64,000 nucleotides of DNA from Pseudopedobacter sp965218985 (GTDB lineage Bacteria; Bacteroidota; Bacteroidia; Sphingobacteriales; Sphingobacteriaceae). The notes beneath the pieces are model-generated. The model was given only the letters and a program-made list of their open reading frames with translations, made no database searches and was not told where the DNA came from. Shown in pieces: positions 45,664 to 55,069 of this stretch; positions within the stretch are counted from its first letter, which is position 1; every line of letters begins with the position of its first letter. The stretch is taken from assembly GCA_965218985.1 (NCBI GenBank), contig CBDCMP010000004.1, positions 372,001-436,000 of the forward strand, written 5' to 3'. Both the position numbers and the translations under genes were made by a program.

Positions 45664-48412
45664 GCGTGTATCAGGCGTTATAGCACGACAGGGAAATGGT
45701 GAACCAGGGCAAGATGCCTCGCAGATTATCATAAGAGGGCCGGCTACAACGGGTCGTACCGGAGCGTTAACAATTGTAGATGGGGTACCACGTGATTTTA
45801 GCCGTTTAGATCCAAATTCGATTGCCACGGTAACCATATTAAAAGATGCGGCTGCGGTGGCACCTTATGGGGTGGCAGGTGCAAACGGGGTAATAGTGAT
45901 TACCACAAAACAGGGACAAGCAGGTAAACCTAGCCTATCTTATAACGGTTATTACGGATTCCAGAATCCAACTGTGATTCCGAAATTTGTTGATGCAGTT
46001 CAATATGCCACGTTGAAAAATGAAGCTGCGGTTAACGATGTACCGATTGGTGCAGCTGTTAATCTTCCATATACTCAGAGAGATATTGATTTGTATGCAA
46101 ATGGGCAGGATCCTGACGGGCATCCAAATATACATCCGTTAAACGAGATCATTCGGAAAAACGCCCCAATGCAATACCATAACTTCACACTTTCGGGCGG
46201 TACAGAAGGGTTTAAATACTTTGCTTCCGCCGGCTATAACCGCCAGGATGGAATGTGGACCACAACCTATCTCAATAAGTTTAATGGATCGCTTGGTTTA
46301 ACTGCTAATGCTACAAAAACCACTACGGTAGACTTAAGGATAAACGGATACCAGGAAGATCAAAACTATCCTGCCCAAGGAGCGGGTACAATATTTAGGC
46401 AAGCCTACAGGCAACCTCCAAATAGTGCTGTGCGGTACAGTAATGGATTAGCTGCAGGTTACATCGGCCAATCTTTATATGGTGAGATTTATAGCAGCGG
46501 CTATGAAAGTGTTAAACACAATGCGTTGCTAACACAAATATCTGTTGATCAAAAGTTGCCACTTAAAGGTTTAAGTATAAAAGGGGTATTAAGTTATGAT
46601 AAAGGGCCGGATCCCCTGGGCTTTAGCCCAGTTCAACATACTATAGCGCGTAGATATAACAAACCTATACCTTTTGCCACTGTCCAACTTCCACCGGGCG
46701 TAACAGAATACGGTCCAGGTGTGGATTACCTTTACTCTATAAGTTATCAGGGAAACGCTAAGCCATTATTCAGGGAAACGTCCAGCGAGAATAATATGGC
46801 TACCTATCAGGGTATTTTAAATTACGCTGGTACGTTCGGTAAAAGTGAAGTTACAGCGCTACTTGTTGCTGAGTACCGTGACGTAAAATGGCAAACTTTT
46901 TATGCAGAACGAGCAAATTACGATTTAAGCTTCGATGAGTTAGATTACGGAGGCACAGATCCCACAGATTCAAGGGTTGGCGGGGTTTCCGGCGGGCAAA
47001 AGCAACTGGGATATGTTTACAGACTTGCCTATAACTATGCGGGTAAATATTTTGCAGAAGCAGCAGGCCGGTATGACGGAAGTTATGTTTTTGGTCCTGG
47101 AAAAAGGTTTGGATTTTTCCCTGCTTTTTCAGCAGGATGGCGGATGTCTGAAGAAGATTTCATGAAACAAATCAATTGGGTTAGTAATCTTAAATTAAGA
47201 AGTTCATATGGTGAATCTGGAAACTATCCGAATATTGGTAACGGTTTGGACAGGATCGGAGATCAATACCAAAGTTTAAACCAGTTTCAAGTTGATGGAA
47301 GTTCTGCAGTATTAGGTGGTGGAATAACACAGGGAATATATGAAAGGCTCCAGGGCAACCCTGATATTACCTGGGAGCGAGCCAAAAAGTTTGACGCAGG
47401 TGTTGAGGCAACCCTTTGGAAAGGACTATTAGGTATTGAAGCGGATTACTTTTACGAAAAACGCTCTAACTTCTTAGTTGGCCAGGTGGGAGTTATACCG
47501 GCAGAGTATGGTGTTACATTAGGCCAAGTTAACGGCGGGATTTTATCAAATAAAGGTGTTGATTTAACCCTTTCCAGCTTTAAACAATTCTCTAATGACT
47601 TGCGCTTAGACGTATCGGGCACCTTTACTTTTGCTAAAAGCAATGTAATACAAAAGTTTGAAAATGCTTCCACATTCAATAACCCAAATAGAAGAGAAAC
47701 AGGACGGCCGCTGGGCGAGCAGTTTGGACTTGTTTCTATAGGCTATTATACCTTAGATGATTTTGTGGACCCTACGCTTAACAGTCTCACTTTAAAACCG
47801 GGAATACCTGTACCAAATTATGGAGCTGTTAAACCAGGTGATATTAAATATGCTGATATAAATGGGCCTTCTTTTGATGGTAAACCAGATGGGAAGGTTG
47901 ATGCAAATGATAGAACAGACATCGGTAATCCAGAATTACCTCAAATAATCTATTCACTTGCACCACATCTAACATTTAAGAATTTTGATTTGGATTTGCT
48001 TTTTCAAGGTTCTGCCAGAAGCAATCTCCAACTCAACGGTTTTTATTCGTTCCCTTTCAATGAGTCAGGTTCGGCCAGTGAGGCGGTTTACCTTGATCAC
48101 TGGACACCAACTAACCCGAATGCCACATACCCCCGGATACAAGCTACGCCTAGTGCTAACAACACGCAGTTTTCAACTCATTACATGAGAAATAATTCTT
48201 ATATTCGACTAAGAAGTGCCGAACTCGGGTATACTTTTTCAAAAAAAATATTAGGCAATACTGTAAAATCTCTGAGAATATATAGTTCAGGCCAAAACCT
48301 GTTTTTATGGACTCCCTGGATGAAAGAGACAATAGATCCTGAAAATGCTGGAAATGCTCAAAATTACTTTCAGCAAAAAGTAATCACATTTGGACTTAAT
48401 GCAACATTTTAG
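45149..48412 (+). CDS. SusC/RagA family TonB-linked outer-membrane protein 2
   Basis: The 1087-residue SusC-like transporter shares its first 172 residues with SusC 1 except for one Ile-to-Val change. Beyond that it is related but clearly diverged (plug RQGNGEPGQDASQIIIRG against RQGSGEPGFDGSSIQIRG). The same layout applies: signal peptide, CarboxypepD_reg-like domain, plug and 22-strand barrel ending GLNATF. The SusD-like partner gene starts 10 bp downstream. The barrel divergence suggests a different or modified glycan from that of SusC 1. Confidence 0.96.
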   Translation: MKNTLLKNLPTQRKLIFHLGCIILLFFSSVAHADNSTVLFNNAVINFNQNQTAVKGKVIDGTNGESLPGVSVTVKGKNTATVTDVNGNFRLDVPGNSILVFSFLGYNTIEVSVNGNTDLNVKMQPSLRSLDEVVVVGYGTQKKTSLTSAVSTLPVADITQKPVVNLTNSLVGRVSGVIARQGNGEPGQDASQIIIRGPATTGRTGALTIVDGVPRDFSRLDPNSIATVTILKDAAAVAPYGVAGANGVIVITTKQGQAGKPSLSYNGYYGFQNPTVIPKFVDAVQYATLKNEAAVNDVPIGAAVNLPYTQRDIDLYANGQDPDGHPNIHPLNEIIRKNAPMQYHNFTLSGGTEGFKYFASAGYNRQDGMWTTTYLNKFNGSLGLTANATKTTTVDLRINGYQEDQNYPAQGAGTIFRQAYRQPPNSAVRYSNGLAAGYIGQSLYGEIYSSGYESVKHNALLTQISVDQKLPLKGLSIKGVLSYDKGPDPLGFSPVQHTIARRYNKPIPFATVQLPPGVTEYGPGVDYLYSISYQGNAKPLFRETSSENNMATYQGILNYAGTFGKSEVTALLVAEYRDVKWQTFYAERANYDLSFDELDYGGTDPTDSRVGGVSGGQKQLGYVYRLAYNYAGKYFAEAAGRYDGSYVFGPGKRFGFFPAFSAGWRMSEEDFMKQINWVSNLKLRSSYGESGNYPNIGNGLDRIGDQYQSLNQFQVDGSSAVLGGGITQGIYERLQGNPDITWERAKKFDAGVEATLWKGLLGIEADYFYEKRSNFLVGQVGVIPAEYGVTLGQVNGGILSNKGVDLTLSSFKQFSNDLRLDVSGTFTFAKSNVIQKFENASTFNNPNRRETGRPLGEQFGLVSIGYYTLDDFVDPTLNSLTLKPGIPVPNYGAVKPGDIKYADINGPSFDGKPDGKVDANDRTDIGNPELPQIIYSLAPHLTFKNFDLDLLFQGSARSNLQLNGFYSFPFNESGSASEAVYLDHWTPTNPNATYPRIQATPSANNTQFSTHYMRNNSYIRLRSAELGYTFSKKILGNTVKSLRIYSSGQNLFLWTPWMKETIDPENAGNAQNYFQQKVITFGLNATF

Positions 48413-48422
48413 ATTTAAGAAT

Positions 48423-50180
48423 ATGAAATTTAAACATAGTAAAGATATAGCAAAGGTTTTTTTAGTTGGTATGCTGGTTGTAAGTATCGGCTCCTGTAAA
48501 AATGATGGCTTTCTGGAAGTACCTCCCAACGGTACTTTAACTAGCAAGTCTACTTTTGCGACACAGGCTAATGCCAATCTTTTTGTAAATGATATTTATG
48601 ACCGATTGCCGGATGGTAATAATGGAACCGACCAAACTCTCGCGGGCTGGACCGACAATAATAATGTAACGGCAACAGGTCACACTGGGCAAGCAGTTAT
48701 ACGCAACAACGGGCTTAGTGCAGGTAATTCTGTTGACGGGCCGGCAGGCCAGTTAGGGTGGGGTAGAAATTATGAACAGATCAGAAGGTGTAATGAGTTT
48801 TTAAAAGAGGGGGAAGCCAACAAAAGCGCATACGATGCTACTTGGTATGCACAGCGTGTTGCAGAAGTGAGAGCACTTCGAGCATTTTTCTATTCTATCT
48901 TATTCAGGAATTATGGCGGAGTGCCTTTAATCACTACTCCCTTAAACAACCTAGATGGCAGTGATATTTTTTCCGCTAGAGCTACAATAGAAGAGACAGT
49001 GACATTTATAGAAGCAGATTGTGATGCGGCCGCTGCTGTTTTACCTCTTACGCAAACAGGTTCAAATCTTGGCAGGATGACAAAAGGAGCCGCGTTAATG
49101 ATAAAAGGAGATGCGCAACTTTTCGCTGCCAGCCCTTGGGTAAATAAAAATAACGACTTGGCCAAATGGTCTAAGGCGGCTGCCACCTTCAAATCTATAA
49201 TAGATTTAAATACCTATAATTTGTTCACAACGTCAAACGGTCCACATACAGGTCCGGGGCCTTTAGCTATCAATTCAACTACTGGTTCTGGCACTAACTC
49301 TACGGCTTATAGAGACCAGTTTTTAGCCATAAACAATTGGAATTCCGAGACCATTCTTGCACGGGGCTATGCACTGCCCGGTAAAGGCCATAGAAGAGAA
49401 GGTTTTATGGGCCCGGTTGTGGTAAACGGAGGTACGCAGGCCTGGGGAGGGTTCTCGCCTACACAGAATTTAGTAGATGATTATGCGATGGATAATGGTA
49501 AACCCATTACAGATCCTACATCAGGTTATGACCCGCAACATCCGTACATACATAGAAGTTCTAGATTTGAACAATCAATCATATATGATGGATCTTATTG
49601 GCAGGGGGATTTAATCACCACAAGAGTGGGAGGTAACAATGCCATTGATCTCGGTTCTGCAGGCGACATTTCAAATACAGGATATTATGGTCGTAAAACA
49701 TTGGATGAATCTATTAAAGGTCAGGCGAGCTTTGCAGCTATTGGCGTTTCCAACTATATTTTTTACCGTTACGCAGAAACGTTGTTGAGTTATGCAGAGG
49801 CGCAAAACGAGGCTATTGGCCCTGATGCAAGCGTTTATGATGCAATTAACAAGGTTCGTGCTAGAGTATTATTACCCGGACTTCCTTTAGGACTATCTCA
49901 AGCACAAATGCGCACAGATGTAAGGAGGGAGCGCCGTGTAGAACTCGCTTTAGAAGATAGACGTTGGTATGATATTAGAAGATGGGATATCACAACTAAA
50001 GGCCCTGGAGTTCTAACAATACCTATGTATGGTATGAAGATAACCGGAACCGGTAACAATCTTGTTTATACCGTGGTACCCGGATTTCAGAACAAGTATT
50101 CAGAGTATATGAACTGGCTTCCAATTCCTGCGGATGTTTTGAATAAAAATCCAAAACTGGTGCAAAATCCTGGATATTAA
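48423..50180 (+). CDS. SusD/RagB family lipoprotein 2
   Basis: The 585-residue lipoprotein (lipobox VVSIGSCKN near residue 25) pairs with SusC 2. It shares family blocks with SusD 1: RVAEVRALRAFFYSILFRNYGGVPL, MTKGAALMIKGDAQLFAASP, RYAETLLSYAEAQNEA and RRERRVELALEDRRWYDIRRW, and it ends NPKLVQNPGY. ATG 48423 lies right after the susC stop; the longer start reads back into susC. A terminator hairpin at 50202-50243 follows. Confidence 0.95.
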   Translation: MKFKHSKDIAKVFLVGMLVVSIGSCKNDGFLEVPPNGTLTSKSTFATQANANLFVNDIYDRLPDGNNGTDQTLAGWTDNNNVTATGHTGQAVIRNNGLSAGNSVDGPAGQLGWGRNYEQIRRCNEFLKEGEANKSAYDATWYAQRVAEVRALRAFFYSILFRNYGGVPLITTPLNNLDGSDIFSARATIEETVTFIEADCDAAAAVLPLTQTGSNLGRMTKGAALMIKGDAQLFAASPWVNKNNDLAKWSKAAATFKSIIDLNTYNLFTTSNGPHTGPGPLAINSTTGSGTNSTAYRDQFLAINNWNSETILARGYALPGKGHRREGFMGPVVVNGGTQAWGGFSPTQNLVDDYAMDNGKPITDPTSGYDPQHPYIHRSSRFEQSIIYDGSYWQGDLITTRVGGNNAIDLGSAGDISNTGYYGRKTLDESIKGQASFAAIGVSNYIFYRYAETLLSYAEAQNEAIGPDASVYDAINKVRARVLLPGLPLGLSQAQMRTDVRRERRVELALEDRRWYDIRRWDITTKGPGVLTIPMYGMKITGTGNNLVYTVVPGFQNKYSEYMNWLPIPADVLNKNPKLVQNPGY

Positions 50181-50201
50181 TTTATTAATAATTTATTACA
50201 C

Positions 50202-50243
50202 AAATTCACATTCCTTTAAAAATTTAGGAGTGTGAATTTTTTT
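50202..50243 (+). terminator. Terminator after the second SusC/SusD pair
   Basis: A 14-bp stem (AAATTCACATTCCT with AGGAGTGTGAATTT, one T-G pair) with a 10-base loop is followed by a T run. It lies 22 bp after the susD stop and 17 bp before the next start codon, so the following FG-GAP gene probably has its own promoter or relies on read-through. Confidence 0.78.
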
Positions 50244-50259
50244 CTTTAACATTCATGAT

Positions 50260-53200
50260 ATGTTTAGAAATTTAAAAGCCAGATATAAACTGGATTTTTC
50301 CTTTTTTCAACTTTTTGTACCATTTATATTGCTGGTATGGGGAAGTTTCGGCTGTAATCATGAAAAAACTACTGAACAAAAACAAAACAATTCGCTATTT
50401 AAGCTTTTGCCTGCTGAAAAAACCAATATCAACTTTAGTAACAGGTTGACCGAAGGTTTAAATACTAATGTATTAATCTATCAATATTTCTATAATGGCG
50501 GAGGTGTTGCCATAGGTGATTTAAATGGAGATGGACTTCAGGATATCTACTTTACTGGCAATATGACGGATAATAAATTGTATTTGAATAAAGGACAAAT
50601 GCAATTTGAAGATATTACTGGTCAGGCTGGTGTGGCCGGACGTCCAGGCCCTTGGAAAACCGGAGTGACCATGGCCGATGTGAACGGAGATGACAAATTG
50701 GATATTTATGTTTGTTATTCTGGGAAATTGGGGCCAGAAAAGCGGGTCAATCAGTTATTTATCAATCGGGGTAATGACACTAATGGAATTCCAAAATTTA
50801 AAGATGAGACCGCGGCATTCGCACTTGACTTCCCTTCGTTTTCCACCCAGGCATATTTTTTCGATTATGACAGGGATGGAGATTTAGATCTGCTATTGAT
50901 AAACCATAATATTGAACGGATTAGTATCCTTGACGAAGCATCTGTTAAGCAACTAAATGCGCAACAGGATGATCAGGCTGGAATAAGACTGTTACAAAAC
51001 GATAATGGAAAATTTAAAGATGTCAGCAAACAGTCTGGCATAGTTAATTCTGCTTTGTCTTACGGTTTGGCGGCTGGCATTTCTGATATAAATGGTGATG
51101 GATGGCCAGATATTTATATTTCTAATGATTACAGTGTGCCAGATAGACTATATATCAATGATGGGAAAGGGAAGTTTGTTGATAAATTAAAGCAACAAAT
51201 TGGGCACACTTCTTTTTATTCAATGGGAAACGATATCGCTGATATCAATAATGATAACCTACCAGATATATATACGCTCGACATGCTTCCCGAGGATAAT
51301 AAAAGACAGAAACTCTTGTTCGGGGCAGATAATTACCAGGCATTTAATCTCAACCTGCGTGTTGGTTTTTACTACCAGTATATGCGCAACATGCTTCAGC
51401 TTAATAATGATGACCACACTTTTTCAGAAATCGGCCAGTTGGCCGGCATATCAAATACAGACTGGAGTTGGGCACCCTTGTTTGCTGATTATGATAATGA
51501 TGGATGGAAAGATCTGTTTGTAAGTAATGGTTATACCCGCGATTACACCAATATGGATTTTTTGAAATATATGGGTGATAATCTACGGGACAGAAGTGTG
51601 ATGAGAGAAGATTTGCTGAAGATTGTAGATAAAATGCCCTCTTCAGAAGTAGAAAATTATTTTTTTAAAAACAATGGTGATGCATCTTTTACCAACACCA
51701 GTGCACAATGGGGAATCAACGTTTCCTCCAATAGTAATGGGGCGGCTTACGCAGATTTGGATAATGATGGCGATTTGGATTTAGTTGTCAACAATATCAA
51801 CCAAACTGCTTTTGTGTATGAGAATCAGGAAACTACCCAAAAGAAGAATAATTATCTCGAGATCAATTTAAAGGGAAAAGGCAAAAATACCTTGGGTATT
51901 GGTGCAAAAGTGACTATATATATCGGCAATAAGACGCAATATTTGGAGCAAATGCCAACGTGTGGTTTTCAATCCAGTGTATCGCCAGTCTTACATTTTG
52001 GCTTGGGAACAGCTAAGCAGTTAGATTCGCTTAATATCATTTGGCCATTAGGCACTACTCAAACTGTTAAAGCAGTAAAGGCGAATCAGCAGATTACCCT
52101 GGATGAAAAGAATGCTATCCAAAAAAATGCAGCTACCAAAACCACAAAACCTTTGTTCCATGAGGTTGCGCTTCCAATCACATCCACTTCCATTAAACCT
52201 GAAACCAATGATTTTGATCGTCAGCCTTTAATGATCAACTCCATTTCTTTTTCTGGAGCATACCTAACCAAAGGGGATATAAATGGCGATGGATTAGAGG
52301 ATATTTATCAGGGTGCTCATGATGGAATTGCTGCAAAACTCTACATCCAAACAAAAAATTCGAAATTTATTTTAAAGCAAATAGCCGCCTTTGAAACAGA
52401 CAAACGATATACTGATGCTGCCGCTTTAATTTTTGATGCCAATGGCGACGGAAAACCAGACATTTACGCATGTTCTGGTGGTTATAACAATTATACACCG
52501 GATGACCCTCTTTTGCAAGACAGATTATATCTTAATGATGGGAAAGGAAATTTTACCAAAGCTGTAAATGCATTGCCTAAAATGACCAGTAGTAAAAGTT
52601 GCGTAAAACTGGCTGATATAAATGGAGACGGATTTCCCGATCTTTTTGTTGGTGGAAGAGTAATCCCGGGCCGGTATCCGGAAACTCCTCAAAGTTATAT
52701 TTTGATTAACAATGGCAAGGGTAAATTTACTGATGAAACCAATAAGTATAACGCGGGAATAAAAAATATAGGTATGGTTACTGATGCTGCCTGGGCGGAT
52801 ATGAATGGAGATAAAAAGCCTGACCTTATTTTGGTAGGAGAATGGATGCCCATAACTGTATTTGAAAATATGAAAGGCAAGCTGGTAAATGAAACCGAAA
52901 AATATTTTGGCAAGCAAGGATATAAGGGCTGGTGGAATTGCTTAAAAATTGCAGACATCAACCATGATGGCCATCCGGATGTGATTGCTGGTAACCTCGG
53001 CTTAAATTCGCAATGCAAAGCATCAGACAAAGAGCCGGCAGAAATGTATTATAAGGATTTTGATGATAACGGTTCCGTTGATCCTATACTTTGCCTTTAT
53101 ATTCAGCATAAAAGTTATCCTTGTTTAAGCAGAGATCAGTTATTAGATCAAATCAGCTTTATGCGAGGCCGTTTTCCAGATTATAAAAGCTATGCCGATG

Positions 53201-53619
53201 CAACAATTAATGATGTGTTTACTCCGGAAGAAATGAAAGGTGCTAAACATCTGGTAGCAAATGATTTCTTAACCACCTGTTTGGTTAGCAATTCAAAAGG
53301 TGTTTACCGCAGCATAAAACTTCCTGAACAGGCACAATATGCGCCAGTTTATACCATTTCCATTTTAGATTATGATAAAGATGGCAAAGAAGATATGTTG
53401 CTCTGTGGAAATACCAACCACGCTAATTTAAGATTTGGTAAAAGCGACGCCAATTTTGGTACTTTGTTAAAAGGCGATGGGAAAGGTGATTTTAGCTATA
53501 TAGATCAACAGAAGTCAGGGTTTAAATTAAGAGGGGATGTGCGGGCAGTCTTAGATATAAATAATCTGCTTTTGTTTAGTATGGACGAAGGAAAAATGAA
53601 AACATATAAAAATAATTAA
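50260..53619 (+). CDS. FG-GAP/VCBS repeat protein with ASPIC/UnbV domain
   Basis: The 1119-residue secreted protein has an N-terminal hydrophobic segment ending in a Cys (VWGSFGC), so it may be a lipoprotein. It has many calcium-binding FG-GAP/VCBS repeats of the DxNxDGxxD type, such as GDLNGDGLQDIYF, DYDRDGDLDLLLI, DINGDGWPDIYIS and DMNGDKKPDLILVGEW. An ASPIC/UnbV domain lies at about residues 525-630 (NNYLEINLKGKGKNTLGIGA, PVLHFGLGTAKQLD). The repeats make a beta-propeller. Such proteins often accompany SusC/D pairs and haloperoxidase-like genes, but their exact role is unknown. The next gene starts 4 bp after its stop. Confidence 0.88.
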   Translation: MFRNLKARYKLDFSFFQLFVPFILLVWGSFGCNHEKTTEQKQNNSLFKLLPAEKTNINFSNRLTEGLNTNVLIYQYFYNGGGVAIGDLNGDGLQDIYFTGNMTDNKLYLNKGQMQFEDITGQAGVAGRPGPWKTGVTMADVNGDDKLDIYVCYSGKLGPEKRVNQLFINRGNDTNGIPKFKDETAAFALDFPSFSTQAYFFDYDRDGDLDLLLINHNIERISILDEASVKQLNAQQDDQAGIRLLQNDNGKFKDVSKQSGIVNSALSYGLAAGISDINGDGWPDIYISNDYSVPDRLYINDGKGKFVDKLKQQIGHTSFYSMGNDIADINNDNLPDIYTLDMLPEDNKRQKLLFGADNYQAFNLNLRVGFYYQYMRNMLQLNNDDHTFSEIGQLAGISNTDWSWAPLFADYDNDGWKDLFVSNGYTRDYTNMDFLKYMGDNLRDRSVMREDLLKIVDKMPSSEVENYFFKNNGDASFTNTSAQWGINVSSNSNGAAYADLDNDGDLDLVVNNINQTAFVYENQETTQKKNNYLEINLKGKGKNTLGIGAKVTIYIGNKTQYLEQMPTCGFQSSVSPVLHFGLGTAKQLDSLNIIWPLGTTQTVKAVKANQQITLDEKNAIQKNAATKTTKPLFHEVALPITSTSIKPETNDFDRQPLMINSISFSGAYLTKGDINGDGLEDIYQGAHDGIAAKLYIQTKNSKFILKQIAAFETDKRYTDAAALIFDANGDGKPDIYACSGGYNNYTPDDPLLQDRLYLNDGKGNFTKAVNALPKMTSSKSCVKLADINGDGFPDLFVGGRVIPGRYPETPQSYILINNGKGKFTDETNKYNAGIKNIGMVTDAAWADMNGDKKPDLILVGEWMPITVFENMKGKLVNETEKYFGKQGYKGWWNCLKIADINHDGHPDVIAGNLGLNSQCKASDKEPAEMYYKDFDDNGSVDPILCLYIQHKSYPCLSRDQLLDQISFMRGRFPDYKSYADATINDVFTPEEMKGAKHLVANDFLTTCLVSNSKGVYRSIKLPEQAQYAPVYTISILDYDKDGKEDMLLCGNTNHANLRFGKSDANFGTLLKGDGKGDFSYIDQQKSGFKLRGDVRAVLDINNLLLFSMDEGKMKTYKNN

Positions 53620-53623
53620 AATC

Positions 53624-54949
53624 ATGAGGAAAATTAGTATATATATATTTATTAGTCTTCTGTATTTTTCGTTTGGCGGATGTAAAAAAAGCGAAACCAA
53701 ACAGTTAAATAATACTGACTTAAATAAAGTTATTAAAGATATGACCGAGGTGATGGTGCATGATGTGACCAATCCGCCTCTGGCTGCCCGTTTTTACGCC
53801 TACACCTGTTTGGCAGGTTATGAAGTGGTGGCTCAAAATGATTCTACTGTAAAGAGTATGTATGGAGTTTTGAACGAATATCCTGAAATCAAAACGGATA
53901 AAAAAATGTCAGGCTACAACGCCTCTTTAAGTGCGGTAATTGCGATGTTTAAAACAGCGGAGAAATTACAGCCTTCTGGTTTTTTGATGAAGGAATATGA
54001 AAAGAAGTTTATTGACTCTTGCAAAAATGCTGGCTTTAATGAAGATGAAATTAATTTTTCAATAGCTTACGCAGATACAATCAGTAAAAAAATATTGGCT
54101 TATGCCAAAAAAGACGGGTATGCCAGGATCAGTAACTTGCCCCGGTATAGTGTTGACCACAAACCCGGAAGCTGGGAACTCACTCCTCCGGCATACATCC
54201 CTCCTGTGGAACCCTATTTTGAAACGATAAGGCAATTGACCCTTGATTCGGCTGCACAATTCAATCCGGAAGAACCCGCTAAATTTTCCCGGGGGAAACA
54301 GTCGAAATTTTATCAACTGCTATTGGCCAATGAGGCAAAAGGAGAAAAGGATTTAACAAAGGAAGAAATGGATATTGCCAATTTTTGGGATTGCAATCCT
54401 TTTGCTGTCCAGAATGAGGGGCATATGATGATTGGGTTGAAAAAGATATCTCCAGGCGCACATTGGATGGGCATTACCGGGATTGCTTGTAAAAAGGCAA
54501 AGAAAAATTTTTCTGAAACCATGAAAATCTTCACCATAGAATCCATAGGATTGTTGGATGCTTTCATCAGTTGCTGGCAAACCAAATATAGCACCAATAG
54601 GATCAGACCAGAAACAGCTATCAGAGCTATTCTTGATCCAAACTGGAAACCCCTGCTGCAAACGCCTCCTTTTCCAGAATATACCAGCGGTCATTCTGTG
54701 GTTTCCGCTTGCAGTGCGACGATTTTAAGCCATTATTTTGGTGATAATTTTAAGTTTAAAGATGATGTCGAGTTAAAATTCGGCATTCCACCTAAAAATT
54801 TTACCTCCTTTAAACAAGCAGGAAGAGAGGCGGCAATTTCGAGATTTTATGGAGGTATCCATTATATGGATGCCATAGAGAATGGAATTAAGCAAGGCGA
54901 TAGGGTTGGTAATTGGGTTTTAAAAAAAGTAGCAAAGGCTATCAAGTAA
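53624..54949 (+). CDS. Vanadium-dependent haloperoxidase/PAP2-like lipoprotein
   Basis: The 441-residue lipoprotein (lipobox FSFGGCKK, Cys about 20) has the acid-phosphatase/vanadate-binding core in canonical order. The blocks are KYSTNRIRPETAIR with Lys and Arg, EYTSGHSVVSACSA with the SGH loop His, and SRFYGGIHYMDAIENG with the final Arg and His. This is the motif set of vanadium haloperoxidases and PAP2 phosphatases. In Bacteroidota utilisation loci such genes are common, yet the substrate is unclear. It is translationally close to the FG-GAP gene (4-bp gap) and probably co-transcribed. Confidence 0.9.
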   Translation: MRKISIYIFISLLYFSFGGCKKSETKQLNNTDLNKVIKDMTEVMVHDVTNPPLAARFYAYTCLAGYEVVAQNDSTVKSMYGVLNEYPEIKTDKKMSGYNASLSAVIAMFKTAEKLQPSGFLMKEYEKKFIDSCKNAGFNEDEINFSIAYADTISKKILAYAKKDGYARISNLPRYSVDHKPGSWELTPPAYIPPVEPYFETIRQLTLDSAAQFNPEEPAKFSRGKQSKFYQLLLANEAKGEKDLTKEEMDIANFWDCNPFAVQNEGHMMIGLKKISPGAHWMGITGIACKKAKKNFSETMKIFTIESIGLLDAFISCWQTKYSTNRIRPETAIRAILDPNWKPLLQTPPFPEYTSGHSVVSACSATILSHYFGDNFKFKDDVELKFGIPPKNFTSFKQAGREAAISRFYGGIHYMDAIENGIKQGDRVGNWVLKKVAKAIK

Positions 54950-55069
54950 TTTATTGGCTCCTTTTGTTAATTTAAATCTTATCATAATTGAACGTAAAAC
55001 CATAGGTTTTCAAAAAATTTAAATCCGACAGCTTACCATAAATAAAAAAGCATCATTAAAATAAAAAGC

